NCBI RefSeq assembly: GCF_000292915.1
Contig: NC_018514.1
Span: 1,116,001 to 1,180,000, forward strand
DNA: 64,000 nt
Source: Burkholderia cepacia GG4
GTDB lineage: Bacteria; Pseudomonadota; Gammaproteobacteria; Burkholderiales; Burkholderiaceae
Direction: 5' to 3'
A program made the position numbers and the translations under genes. How positions within the stretch are numbered: position 1 is the first letter of the stretch; every line of letters starts with the position of its first letter. Positions 1-9,371 of the stretch are shown here, in pieces. The notes below the pieces were generated by a model. That model made no database searches. It was not told the origin of the DNA and saw only the letters and a list, made by a program, of their open reading frames with translations.

Positions 1-256
1 CGCGGATCAACGCCAGCGCCCGCTGCGCCTTGCCAGCAGGCAACTGGTGATTGCTCGGGCGCCCACGCTTGCCCGACACCAATCCGGCCACGCCGGCTGC
101 GCGATAGCGCAACACGAGCCGCTCAACTTGCCGCACGCTCAAACTCAGCCGGTCGGCTGCCTGACCGGGCTTGAGCCGGCACTCGGCCACTGCCTCAATG
201 ACCTTCAGCCGATCCACTTCACGCATCGTCATGGTGATCGTCCCAGTCGCGTTCAT
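1..256 (-). CDS. ISNCY-type transposase, N-terminal part (cut by window edge)
   Basis: The reading frame begins at 256 and runs off the left edge with 85 codons visible. A purine-rich AGGGAG lies about 8 bases before the ATG; in-frame ATGs at 232 and 226 are alternatives. The first residues, MNATGTITMTMREVDRLKVI, are followed by a helix-turn-helix of the GQAADRLSLSVRQVERLVLRY type and a basic SGKRGRPSNHQ stretch. This matches the DNA-binding head of ISNCY-family transposases common in Burkholderia and Ralstonia. The catalytic part lies outside the window, so intactness cannot be judged. The element sits just beyond the Rhs toxin locus, a usual place for insertion sequences. Family assignment is from remembered sequence character. 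Confidence 0.8.
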   Translation of the reverse strand, partial: MNATGTITMTMREVDRLKVIEAVAECRLKPGQAADRLSLSVRQVERLVLRYRAAGVAGLVSGKRGRPSNHQLPAGKAQRALALIR

Positions 257-350
257 CGCCGGCGCTCCCTGTGAGGTGTCGGCGATCAACCTACAGGCCA
301 AAACACGACATTTTTATTTAGCGGAAACGCGACATCTGAACTTGGGACCT
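257..350. mobile_element. Putative left end of the ISNCY-type element
   Basis: Upstream of the transposase is an AT-richer stretch with two copies of a short motif, ACACGACAT near 304-312 and ACGCGACAT near 327-335, next to TTTTTATTTAGCGGAAA. Such repeated tips are typical of the ends of this IS group. The exact terminal base and any target duplication cannot be fixed because the other end is outside the window. Confidence 0.45.
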
Positions 351-593
351 ACACATAAAATTTCGATAATTCACGTTATGTCAAATGAGGTAAATGAATC
401 GAGCACTTCTTGCCGCAAGCTTCCGGCCCACTCCAGACATCAATATCACGAGCAAGTCGAGTCGCGATTTTGACGTGCTCGGTTAGAATCGGCCTTGACC
501 CAGGAAAGGAACGACCTGCGAATGTGACTGCCGCAAAGCCGTCGTCTGAGCCGCATGGGTCCCTTTCATTGACCAAGACATTGCTCAAGAGAT
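351..593. other. Gene-free stretch between IS end and remnant gene
   Basis: Lower GC than the rest of the window. No reading frame with convincing codon use or a ribosome site was found on either strand. It may be decayed coding sequence or the leader of the remnant at 594. Confidence 0.5.
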
Positions 594-1068
594 ATGCCCG
601 TGAAGCCATTGCACAGGCGCCTGACGTCGCCGGTTCAGTATCCGGGTGGGTTCGCATACCACGTAACACACGGAATCCGACTCCCGTCCATCGCAAAGAA
701 TGGCCTGGTCCCAGGTTACCGCGGTGTCCAGCATGACACCGGCAAGAATTGGTTCAGCCTTGGGGCCGCGAAGGAAAGCGCGTATGGCCATGACATCGTA
801 TCCAGCCATAAGGATCGGTGGTTTGTCCGCGGTCGAAGGCGGCTACTTTCAAGGTGTCGCTGTTCTTCGAGCCCCTGAACACTATCTCCGGAGTCATCTC
901 GGGTACTCCGCTGAATCGGATCGGAGCATCGCTGGCGCTGCGACGGTGCCTGCCGACATGCTCGAGCTATTCGTTGATCAAGCATGGTTGAAACTGCCCA
1001 GTGTCGTATTGCCGCCGATGCCCCTTCAATGGTTTTGGTTTCGCTCGACATTCAGAAAATCTCGTTGA
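594..1068 (+). pseudogene. Frameshifted remnant, ADP-ribosyltransferase-fold-like protein
   Basis: Two overlapping frames together read as one protein. The first, from 594, gives FAYHVTHGIRLPSIAKNGL, then VPGYRG, a W-F-S-L segment and a His-Asp pair. It loses sense after about 830. The second frame, one step different, continues with GGYFQGVAVLRAPEHYL and AATVPADMLELFVD and ends at 1068. The pattern H-x-T-x(6)-SI-x(3)-GL-x-P, then YF, then a late V-P-x-x-x-L segment recalls the RNA 2'-phosphotransferase / ADP-ribosyltransferase fold found in toxins and Tpt1-like proteins, but no family was assigned with certainty. The gene faces the Rhs gene tail to tail. GC is lower than in the T6SS core. 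It could be an old effector or modifying enzyme inactivated by a small indel near 830-845, or a sequencing error. Confidence 0.5.
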
Positions 1069-1146
1069 ACGACCGTTCTGGCATGCGTCCACGAACCAGC
1101 TGGCGCTCGTGAAGACGCCAGATCAGTGGCGTTGAGGTGAAAGTCG

Positions 1147-4100
1147 TCAATGATGGTTGCATTGACCCTGTTCACATTCCGTTATGGCTTCCCATTGCTT
1201 CTTTGAACTGGTTTTAAGGTTTTCCATTTCATTGGCCAAGTGTTCGAAATGCCCGCGATGAATTGTCACTGGCCGAACAAATTTTTTCGCGACAACCATT
1301 GGGAATGTCAGTGAGGCGACATTTCCGATATGCGCCGCCCAGAACATCTCGCTTCTGCAACGCTTGGTGCAGATCGTAACCGGATCGACCCAATTCCCTT
1401 TATCTTTGCTGCGGTAGTCCCCCTCAATATCTTTCAATATGACATCCTGATCCTCCATGTCGAGGATATTGTCAAGAAGTGCGTCCTGCTCCGCATGCCC
1501 GGACGTCCCGCTGCCATAGGTTTGAGGCGTTCCACTGCCCACGACAATTGTCGCGCGTACACCATTGACCCATTCCTCACGCTTGCGCGGGATCTTCTTC
1601 AATCCTGTCGGATCGGTCCATCTAAATATATTTGGCGCGTATTGGTAGGGATTTATTCCGCCGTCCAGGCCGATCGGATCCTGGCTTATGAAGATGCCGG
1701 CGCCAAAATCAAAATATCTGTGCCTGTTATAAGCAAGACCTGACTCCCAGTCAAAAATCTGACCTTGAAGCCTGATCGGTTGCTTGATCAGGTTCGCTTC
1801 AGTACCTGCGGCTTTTCCTAGTGGTCCATAATGCGTCTCCCAGGTCACACGGCCGCAATCGTCATGCATCCGCACGGGCGCCGAGTTTAAATCGTTCTCG
1901 AAGAAAAACACGCGTTTCCCTGAAAGCGCAGGCATTGACGGTATCGGTTCCGAGGCGGGATCTGACGCTCCCGCCGGCACGGAGGTCCTGACTTGCTCTT
2001 CGTTTGTCATCGGGAAAGTGAGGTCGTCTCCCTGCGGACAGCGGGAATATCCGACAGCCAGAGCCTGAAACGTTTCCGGATAGTAGAACCACTCGCGCCC
2101 ACCGCGAAAAACCGTCGCTTCGGTCGTACGACTCTTTTGCAAGCGTGTCGGCCCTGCCGCCGCGCCCGGATTGCGCAGACGCGAGTCTCCTCCGCCGGCG
2201 TCGCAGGCGTATTCGGCAGTCAGCGTATCTGCGTCCCAAAAAAAGTGGGAAATATAGGACGACGTGCTGGCCTTGTCGCAGATGCCTGCCGAGTCCTTCT
2301 TCTCCACGGTGACGTGCGCAGTCTTGCGTACGCGCCGTCGGAATGCGTCGTATGCGTATATGACGTGAATGCTGACGTTGTGGGCCTCCGCACCGGCGAG
2401 CACCGGTCGCAGCGACGTCGTTTCGATCAGTTGCCCGGACGCATCCCATCTCAACGTCAGATCTTGGTCGGCGCCCTGTTTGCGGATCAAGTTGCCCACG
2501 CGGTCAAATGCGTAATAGCAGCCGTCGTACTCACCTTCCCGGATCCATGCGTCAGTCCGATGCCTGTCTCCGTGGCGGACGCTGGTTTTCAGCAGGTCAC
2601 CGGTGGCGTCATAGAGGAAGCGATGAAGCTTGCCTGCCGGATCGAGGTGAGCGGTGAGCTTGCCCACCGGATCGTACTGATAGCGCTCAATACCCAGGCG
2701 CGAGTCGTGCGTTTCCAGCAGTTCGCCGTTTGCATCGTACGAGTATTCCCGGGAGAACAACGGGCCGGTATCGGAAAACAGCGCTTGTCTGGCCAGCGCC
2801 CCCTCCGACGTGTATGACAATTCGCGACGCAATTCGGCACTAAGGTGCTCGACTCGAATTTGACCGAGCGCGTCGCGTTCGAACGTGATCGCCGCCGCGT
2901 CGTCCAGCCGGATCGAACTGACTGCACCGAGCGCGTCATACTCGTAGCGAACCGTGTGAGTGATGATCTCGCGACCGGCGGTCAACCGGGTCCGTCGTTC
3001 GCTGAGACGGCCGATCGCATCATGGATCTTGCTGATCACGAACCGCTCGCCCTGCCTTTCTTCGATGACGCGACCGGCCACGTCGTATTTCAGTTCGACG
3101 CGGCTGTCGGGATTTTCCGCGGTGATCAGATTGCCATTACGATCGTAGGAGAAGATCTCGGTACGGATGCCATCAAGCTGACGTGGATCGGGGACTCGCT
3201 TTCGCAGGATCCGCCCGAGCAAGTCCGTTTCATAGTCGACAGCCTGTCCCAGCGGGTCGATGCTACGACGCACGTCCCCGGTTGCACCGTATTCGTATCG
3301 CAGCGGCTGGCCCCAATAATCCACCTCCTCCACGATCCGTCCCAACGCATCGCGCTTCAGCTGATAAATCTCGCCGCGCTCGTTGACCACGCCGACAAGC
3401 TGCCCCTCGGTGTCGTATCGGTGTTCGACCGCGGTCCCGTCCGGCGCCAGCCATTTCGCAATCTTGCCCAACGGCGAATACTCGAGTTGCGTGACGAGAC
3501 CGCCGGGATCCCGGTACCGAACGAGATTGCCGTCGGCGTCGTAGCTGCAAAAAATTTCCCGTTCACCGGGTTCAATTGCTCGCGTGAGGTTGCCATTGCG
3601 ATCGTATGCATAGGTACTCACCTGCCCCAATGCGTTGACAGTCTCAATACAGTTGCCCCGTGCATCGTGCATATATCGGGTACGTTGGCCAAGCACATCG
3701 ACCACCTCGGCGAGATTGCCATCGCGATCGTAGGCGAAGTGCGTCGTCACACTGCCTGGCTTCGTATGGGCGATCATCTGACCGTGGCGGTTGTATTCGG
3801 AGTAGAAGCTGACTTGCGACGGGAGTGTCCGTTCGAGCAGGTTGCCACATTCATCCCATTTGCAACGCCATTGTCTGCCCCCCGAATCAGTCACCTGCAC
3901 GGGGTGGTGCGTCGCGTCGTACTCCGCGCGGACCACGCTCCCGTCAGGCAGCGTTCTCGCGAGCAGATTGCCGTGGATATCGTATTTCCAGGTTGTGGTA
4001 CGCCCGGCCGGGTCGGTTTCGGTACTTGTCCGTCCCTGTGCGTCATAGCGGTAACTCCACACACCACCCAGTGGATCGATTCTCGCAACGGGCATGTCAC

Positions 4101-5871
4101 GATCGTCGGTTTGAAGCGTCGTCGTGTACCCCAAGGAATCGGTGATCCGCGTTTCGCCATGACCGATGTCATAGGCAAAGTGGTAGTCGAATATGCCGTT
4201 GTCGCCCCACGCGTGATCGACTCGCCAAACCCCGTCTGGATATCGTCGGTGACTGTAGTAAAAGGCGATCCCCCGCGCGTTTGTGTGGCGCGCCATCCGG
4301 TGACTGTCGGCATACGCGAAGCGAAGTGGTTGGCCCATCGCATCGAACGCGGTGATCAGGTTGCCGTACCGATCATGCTCGTAGCGAACCAACGGATGTG
4401 CATGGCCGTCGGCGTCGATGAGCGTCAGCGCGGTCAGCAGGTTTGCGTTGCCGCGAGCCGCGCCTCTTGCCCCCGACTCGCACTCGATGGCGCGCCCGCT
4501 CGCCGCCGCACCCTTGCACTCGATGAGGCGCACGAGACCTTCTTCCGGTCCGCGCTCGAAGACCCACGCATTCCCGTTGAGGTCGGCCATCCGCGTGACC
4601 GGAAGCGTCAAGGTCGCGCCGTCCTCGAGCATGTCCGTTGCTTGTTGCCAGCATGCTGGACCGGCAAACTCATGCTCGATCCCGGCACGCGTGCGCAGGA
4701 CCAGTTGGTCGCCCCGACGGTACAACGCGTGTCCGTGCTGCCAGTCGTGCACGCGAGCCGGCCACCCGCCGGAACCAGGAATTTCGTCGAATGTCGTTGC
4801 GTGATCCGGGAAATAGGCAGCCACCCCTATGCGGCCCGCGTGCCGAATCAATTCGAGACGGATATCGGCGGGTGTTTGCCAGCCCGCGCCAACCGTGCCT
4901 CGTCGTGTGTGCCGGCTCGTGAAATGGCGGCCCCACACCAGTGGCAGACGGCCGGCGACCGTGAAGTCGTGTTGCTGTACAACCACGTCGCCCGTAATGG
5001 CGTCCACCGGCTCCGCATGCAACACCTTGCACCGCAAGAAACCCGACTTCAAATTCAGCTTGTCCGCCAGCGACTTCGCCCACTTCGATCCCTGAAACGC
5101 CTTGAACAGCCCCTTCGCCGCCGCGACCATATTCAGCACCGGCGGCCCCCCCACCATCACCGGCCTGCCTGCCGGAATCGGCAGCATCACCGAGCTCGGC
5201 ATCGACGGATAGGTCCGCTCCGTATGCGCGCTGTTGTGCCCTGGCGGCTCCATGCCGACCGACCAGCAGCTCAACGCCGGCAGCGCCATGAACGACATCG
5301 GATCGTTGTTGGCGAGCACCGTCCTGCTCCCCATAAATGATTCGGCGTCGTCTGATGGAATCGGATCCGGCTCTGGCGGCGGCGCAAACGACTCCCCGAG
5401 CGGGAAATGCAGCCCCGGCACGTGATATGAATGTGTGCCGACCGTGGCCCGCATCAACCCGTTCACGAATATCGGCCGGCCTGCGGCACCGCCCATTCCG
5501 ACGCCCACGCCTATCGCGTTTCCAATGCCGCTCTGGAGCGCCGCCGCTTGCTGCTCGAGTTTCAGTCCCTCGGCGACGATCGCGTTGTCCTGGATATCGG
5601 TGAGCTTTCCGGAAGCGAACGAGGCCGCAGCGTCGAGCTTCTTCACGACATCCGGATGATCCTCGAGATACGTGCCGACCTTCTCCTGCACAAGCGCCAT
5701 CGCGATGCTGCCAACGACGCCCTTCGCCGCCTCGACATACTCCCGCAGATCGAGCATGAATCCGACATGGGGATGCGGCAGAAACACCGGTGTCGGGCTC
5801 GGCGCGACGAGTACCGAATGAACGTCGATTCCAACGACGGGATCCAGGTGCTTGACGGCCAGCAGCCCCAC
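1147..5871 (-). CDS. PAAR-Rhs type VI effector with deaminase-like C-terminal toxin
   Basis: A 1574-residue Rhs protein. I chose the GTG at 5871, just after GGGGAGGG, because a longer frame would overlap the upstream gene and add non-Rhs residues. Residues about 90-230 hold a PAAR-like region (repeated GRP, PPVLNM), then DUF6531 (AVDAITGDVV type, here PVDAITGDVVVQQHDF), then many YD repeats. The core closes with DPIGLDGG, NPYQYAPN and DPTGL near residue 1424. The last 150 residues are the toxin tip. They carry HAE at 1459-1461 and C1501-x3-C1505, a zinc-site layout like that of nucleic-acid or nucleotide deaminases. The tip DNA (1147-1598) has clearly lower GC than the core, as expected for a swapped tip. 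It is loaded on the VgrG spike and probably kills neighbouring bacteria. No immunity gene is seen next to it. Deaminase activity is inferred only. Confidence 0.9.
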   Translation of the reverse strand: MGLLAVKHLDPVVGIDVHSVLVAPSPTPVFLPHPHVGFMLDLREYVEAAKGVVGSIAMALVQEKVGTYLEDHPDVVKKLDAAASFASGKLTDIQDNAIVAEGLKLEQQAAALQSGIGNAIGVGVGMGGAAGRPIFVNGLMRATVGTHSYHVPGLHFPLGESFAPPPEPDPIPSDDAESFMGSRTVLANNDPMSFMALPALSCWSVGMEPPGHNSAHTERTYPSMPSSVMLPIPAGRPVMVGGPPVLNMVAAAKGLFKAFQGSKWAKSLADKLNLKSGFLRCKVLHAEPVDAITGDVVVQQHDFTVAGRLPLVWGRHFTSRHTRRGTVGAGWQTPADIRLELIRHAGRIGVAAYFPDHATTFDEIPGSGGWPARVHDWQHGHALYRRGDQLVLRTRAGIEHEFAGPACWQQATDMLEDGATLTLPVTRMADLNGNAWVFERGPEEGLVRLIECKGAAASGRAIECESGARGAARGNANLLTALTLIDADGHAHPLVRYEHDRYGNLITAFDAMGQPLRFAYADSHRMARHTNARGIAFYYSHRRYPDGVWRVDHAWGDNGIFDYHFAYDIGHGETRITDSLGYTTTLQTDDRDMPVARIDPLGGVWSYRYDAQGRTSTETDPAGRTTTWKYDIHGNLLARTLPDGSVVRAEYDATHHPVQVTDSGGRQWRCKWDECGNLLERTLPSQVSFYSEYNRHGQMIAHTKPGSVTTHFAYDRDGNLAEVVDVLGQRTRYMHDARGNCIETVNALGQVSTYAYDRNGNLTRAIEPGEREIFCSYDADGNLVRYRDPGGLVTQLEYSPLGKIAKWLAPDGTAVEHRYDTEGQLVGVVNERGEIYQLKRDALGRIVEEVDYWGQPLRYEYGATGDVRRSIDPLGQAVDYETDLLGRILRKRVPDPRQLDGIRTEIFSYDRNGNLITAENPDSRVELKYDVAGRVIEERQGERFVISKIHDAIGRLSERRTRLTAGREIITHTVRYEYDALGAVSSIRLDDAAAITFERDALGQIRVEHLSAELRRELSYTSEGALARQALFSDTGPLFSREYSYDANGELLETHDSRLGIERYQYDPVGKLTAHLDPAGKLHRFLYDATGDLLKTSVRHGDRHRTDAWIREGEYDGCYYAFDRVGNLIRKQGADQDLTLRWDASGQLIETTSLRPVLAGAEAHNVSIHVIYAYDAFRRRVRKTAHVTVEKKDSAGICDKASTSSYISHFFWDADTLTAEYACDAGGGDSRLRNPGAAAGPTRLQKSRTTEATVFRGGREWFYYPETFQALAVGYSRCPQGDDLTFPMTNEEQVRTSVPAGASDPASEPIPSMPALSGKRVFFFENDLNSAPVRMHDDCGRVTWETHYGPLGKAAGTEANLIKQPIRLQGQIFDWESGLAYNRHRYFDFGAGIFISQDPIGLDGGINPYQYAPNIFRWTDPTGLKKIPRKREEWVNGVRATIVVGSGTPQTYGSGTSGHAEQDALLDNILDMEDQDVILKDIEGDYRSKDKGNWVDPVTICTKRCRSEMFWAAHIGNVASLTFPMVVAKKFVRPVTIHRGHFEHLANEMENLKTSSKKQWEAITECEQGQCNHH

Positions 5872-5885
5872 GTCGCCCTCCCCGC

Positions 5886-7151
5886 TCAGCGTCCGCCGCG
5901 CAACGCCGCGACTTTCTCGCTGAGCGCATTGCGCCGCCGGTCCATTGCACCGATCTGCGAAGTCATCCACTCGACGACGAGCGGCAGATTACTGTTCGCC
6001 CGCATCGGCTCGTCGATCATCAAGCCTGCATCAAGCGCATTGAATCCGGCCTCCAGCGCATGCTCGCGCGCCCCTGCTCGCTCCCAGCACACGGCGCTCA
6101 TCCGCCACGCCTCGACCGTCATCAGGCCGTCGTTCGCCGCCGCAGTCGACGCCGCCGCACGCTCATAGCAATACGCCGAGTGCGCATAGTCCTTATGGGT
6201 CAAATGCACGCTCGCCTCGCCGAACAATCCGTTCGCAACGAGCTTGTGCCCCGCCGGATGCCCCGCCTCGACTGCGCGCATACCGCTGCTGGCGGCGCGC
6301 TGGTAAGCCTCGATCGCACGCTCCCGATCGCGCCATTTCAGATACGCGGCCCCCGCAATCAGATGCACGACGACACACTGATCGAACCACTGCTCACGCT
6401 CCGCGACCTCGAGTGCCGCCGCGCGCAGTTCCTCCAGCCGGGAAGGATTGCCGCCCTCGATCGTCTCGGTCAGCATCACGAACTGCCGCCGGAATTCGCC
6501 GCTCGAACCGCGCTCGCCCGATTCCGCCAGCAGTTCGCGCGGCACGCTCGCCATCGAATATCGAGCCTGCACGACACGCACCGCGGCCCGATGTCGTTGC
6601 ATCAGCGGCGCGAAAGGCGCAACGTCCGTGCATGGCACGACGAAGCGCACACGCTCGCCCAGGTTCGGCGCCATGGCGACGCTCGACAACACCCCGTCCA
6701 GCCATCGCACCCATGCCACGTCATCCCGCACTTTCACGGGCTTCAGCACGAACACCATCGACGGAAACACATCCGGATGGTGTTGCATCAGGCTGCCGGC
6801 AATCGTGAGCAGATACAGCACCGGATTCTTGCGGTCGTCGTGCGGCGCGTGCCAATCCGCGCACACGCCATGCGCACTGGATGCCTCGCGCCGGCTGTCG
6901 TAGAACGCAATGAGTTCGTCCGTCAGCGCCTTTGCATAACTCGATTGATCGACGAACGGCGCACGCATCGTCCGCACCGCACACGACGTTTCATCCTGAA
7001 CCTGGAAATACAGCCGCACGAGCTGCGCATCCGTCTCGTCGGTCTGCCAGATCATCACGCGCGCATCACGCTCCTGCGCGAAACTCATCCAGTCCGAATG
7101 CGCATCCATGAACCTGCGCTCCACCGGATTGGTCGGCTGCCAGTTCTGCAT
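5886..7151 (-). CDS. TPR-containing protein between VgrG and Rhs, probable effector-loading factor
   Basis: A 421-residue soluble protein without signal peptide or membrane segment. Residues about 60-200 form a mixed alpha/beta region with SMVFVLKPVKVRDDVAW, and residues about 225-400 are helical with TPR-like repeats (AGAAYLKWRDRERAIEAYQRA, then SAYCYERAAA, then AVCWERAGAREHALEAGFNAL). It starts 15 bases after the vgrG stop and ends 15 bases before the Rhs GTG, so all three are surely cotranscribed. Proteins in this position (DUF4123, DUF1795, DUF2169 families) are effector chaperones or adaptors. This one is not obviously in any of those families, so an adaptor role is inference from position and helical repeats. 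Confidence 0.75.
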   Translation of the reverse strand: MQNWQPTNPVERRFMDAHSDWMSFAQERDARVMIWQTDETDAQLVRLYFQVQDETSCAVRTMRAPFVDQSSYAKALTDELIAFYDSRREASSAHGVCADWHAPHDDRKNPVLYLLTIAGSLMQHHPDVFPSMVFVLKPVKVRDDVAWVRWLDGVLSSVAMAPNLGERVRFVVPCTDVAPFAPLMQRHRAAVRVVQARYSMASVPRELLAESGERGSSGEFRRQFVMLTETIEGGNPSRLEELRAAALEVAEREQWFDQCVVVHLIAGAAYLKWRDRERAIEAYQRAASSGMRAVEAGHPAGHKLVANGLFGEASVHLTHKDYAHSAYCYERAAASTAAANDGLMTVEAWRMSAVCWERAGAREHALEAGFNALDAGLMIDEPMRANSNLPLVVEWMTSQIGAMDRRRNALSEKVAALRGGR

Positions 7152-7166
7152 TCGTGCGGCCCTCCG

Positions 7167-9371
7167 TCATGGATTCAGTTTCAGGATCGTGCCTTCGACG
7201 GTGTGCTCGCCCGTCGCCGACGATGTCACCGTCTTGCCGTTCACGCTATGGCTTTCCGTACCGGTCGACGTCACGTTGATGCCCTGGATCGCGATCGTGC
7301 CGTCGCGCTTCATCAGGATGCTCGATGCACCGCACATGAGCATCAGTTGGTCGCCGGCCGCGACGAGCACCTGATGCTGCACGTTCGTCGTGTGGTTCGC
7401 GCCAACGTTGACGGTGTGTTCTCCACCGACCGTGAGCGTATGCGCTTTCGCAATCGTCGACGTCCTCGCACCGATTTCCTCGGTGTGCGACGACGCAACC
7501 AACGTCGTCATGTCCTGCGACGTCGTCTGATACATCTGTCCGACGTTCAGCGTCTTGCCTTCGCCGATGGTTTCGGTCTTGCCTTTCGCGACCGTCTCGC
7601 TGTGCGTACCGCCGATGGTCGCGTCGCGATTGGCGGAGATCGTCACGGTTTCGTTCTGTCCGACCGAACGCGTGCGATTTCCCGCCACCGCATGGGTCTC
7701 GTTCCCGCCGACCTGCGCCACGCGATGCTGGCCGATATTCACCGTCTCGTTCTGCCCCACACTCCGTTGCCGGTTGTGGTTCACCTGCATCGTCTCGTCG
7801 TTGCCGACCGTATGCGTATGGTTGTTACCGACGGAAAGCGAATGATCGAGTTCGGTCTCCGCATCGAAATTCCGCTCCGCATGCATCCACAGCTGCTCGG
7901 CGCCCTTCTTGTCCTCGAACCGGAACGCGTTCGCATGGTCGGTCGTCCCGCCCGGCGACGACCGGGACAGCAGCCCGCTTTGCGTCGCGCTGCCCGGCAA
8001 CCCCCACGGCGGCATCTTTTCGCCGTTGAATACGCGCCCGGTGACGATCGGCTCATCCGGATCGCCGTTCAGGAAATCGACCACGACCTCATCGCCGACC
8101 CGCGGAATCTGCACGCCCCCGAAGCCGCCGCCGGCCCACGGGCTCGACACGCGCACCCAGCACGACGAATCCTGATTGCTCTGCCCATACCGGTCCCAGC
8201 GAAACTGCAGCTTCACGCGCCCGTACTGATCGGTCCAGATCTCCTCGCCGGGCGGCCCGACGACGGTGGCCGTCTGCGGACCGCTGGTCCGCGGCCGCGG
8301 CGTGTCGCGGGGCGACCGGAAAGGCAGGCTCGACGGCTGCACGAGCATTATGGTCCGATGCACGACTGCCTCCGCGCCCTGGTCGCTCGCATACGCGTTC
8401 TCCTGAAAACGGTACCGACACCGCACGATCAGGTACTCGCGATTCTGATCGGCGCGCGGGCAATGCTCGAGCGTGAACACATAACCGGGCGCGACGCCGC
8501 GCACGTCGGTATCGGCGCTCGCACGCTCGTGCTCGGCCTGCTGCTCCTCGAGCCGCACGCGGCTGTAGTGCGCACCGGGCGTATCGTCGCGATACCCGCC
8601 CGGCCATTCGAACGACGCGAAGCTGTCGTGGTCGTGGCCGCGCGGATCGACCTTCTGCGATGAAAGATCGGCGCGCGGCTTCGTATAGTCGTAGTCGGTG
8701 GTCTGATGCTTGCCGACGCTAACCTCCTGCGCGGGCAGCCAGCCGTCGATGTGTTCCTCATCGGCGATCGCGGTTCGATCCGGTGCGATGTACGGGATCG
8801 TTTCGTAACCGGGCAACGCGACGTGCGACGACATCGCGTCGCTCAGCACGAGCGTGTGATGGTCCGCCGCGTGCCTGAAATGGAAATAGATGCCCTCGAA
8901 CTCCATCAGCCGCGTCACGAATGCAGTGTCGGTCTCGTTGTACTGCACGCAGTATTCGCGCGGCACATACGCTTCGGTCAGCTTGTTCTCGATGGGGAAA
9001 CCGTAAGGCGCCAGCACTTCCTGCACGATGTCGGGCACGGTGCGGTTCTGGAAGATCCGGCAGTCGGAGCGGCGCGTCGCGAGCCACAGCCACGGCCGCA
9101 CCACCAGCTCGTAACCGTAGTGCCGCTCCGCTCGCCGGCCGGCGAGCGACGCCCGCGCGACGATCCCGTTCAGGTAGCGCGTCGACAGGTCCTGCTGTTC
9201 GATGCGGACCGTCACGGGCTTGCCGAGCAGGTCCTTCAGCGACAGGCTGTGACTGTCGGCGAGCGCCTCGATCCGGAATTCGAACAACTGGCCGAGTGCC
9301 TCGCAGCCGTCGAGCGTGTGGAACGTCAAGTCGTCGCCGTGCGGGCTGTCGAGTGTGAATACGCGATTCAC
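7167..9371 (-). CDS. vgrG: VgrG spike protein TssI
   Basis: 734 residues with the normal spike layout. The gp27-like base comes first (starting MNRVFTLDSPHGDD, with LFEFRIEALAD), then a gp5 OB-fold near residues 360-470 (FRWDRYG, SCWVRVSSPWAGGGFGG, IPRVGDEVVVDFLNGDPDEP). After that comes the repetitive beta-prism needle (many VG-x-NET-x units, residues about 490-640) and a DUF2345-like tail ending in ILKLNP. No extra C-terminal effector domain is present, so it is a structural spike carrying the separate PAAR-Rhs. The start overlaps the clpV stop by four bases (9368-9371). Confidence 0.97.
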   Translation of the reverse strand: MNRVFTLDSPHGDDLTFHTLDGCEALGQLFEFRIEALADSHSLSLKDLLGKPVTVRIEQQDLSTRYLNGIVARASLAGRRAERHYGYELVVRPWLWLATRRSDCRIFQNRTVPDIVQEVLAPYGFPIENKLTEAYVPREYCVQYNETDTAFVTRLMEFEGIYFHFRHAADHHTLVLSDAMSSHVALPGYETIPYIAPDRTAIADEEHIDGWLPAQEVSVGKHQTTDYDYTKPRADLSSQKVDPRGHDHDSFASFEWPGGYRDDTPGAHYSRVRLEEQQAEHERASADTDVRGVAPGYVFTLEHCPRADQNREYLIVRCRYRFQENAYASDQGAEAVVHRTIMLVQPSSLPFRSPRDTPRPRTSGPQTATVVGPPGEEIWTDQYGRVKLQFRWDRYGQSNQDSSCWVRVSSPWAGGGFGGVQIPRVGDEVVVDFLNGDPDEPIVTGRVFNGEKMPPWGLPGSATQSGLLSRSSPGGTTDHANAFRFEDKKGAEQLWMHAERNFDAETELDHSLSVGNNHTHTVGNDETMQVNHNRQRSVGQNETVNIGQHRVAQVGGNETHAVAGNRTRSVGQNETVTISANRDATIGGTHSETVAKGKTETIGEGKTLNVGQMYQTTSQDMTTLVASSHTEEIGARTSTIAKAHTLTVGGEHTVNVGANHTTNVQHQVLVAAGDQLMLMCGASSILMKRDGTIAIQGINVTSTGTESHSVNGKTVTSSATGEHTVEGTILKLNP

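Noticed and set aside
2845..5340. Long plus-strand open frame of 831 codons across the Rhs gene
   Set aside because: Antisense shadow of the Rhs repeats; no ribosome site and no protein-like motifs.
6060..8663. Long plus-strand frame of 867 codons over the TPR and vgrG genes
   Set aside because: Composition is His/Arg-rich shadow of high-GC coding sequence on the other strand.
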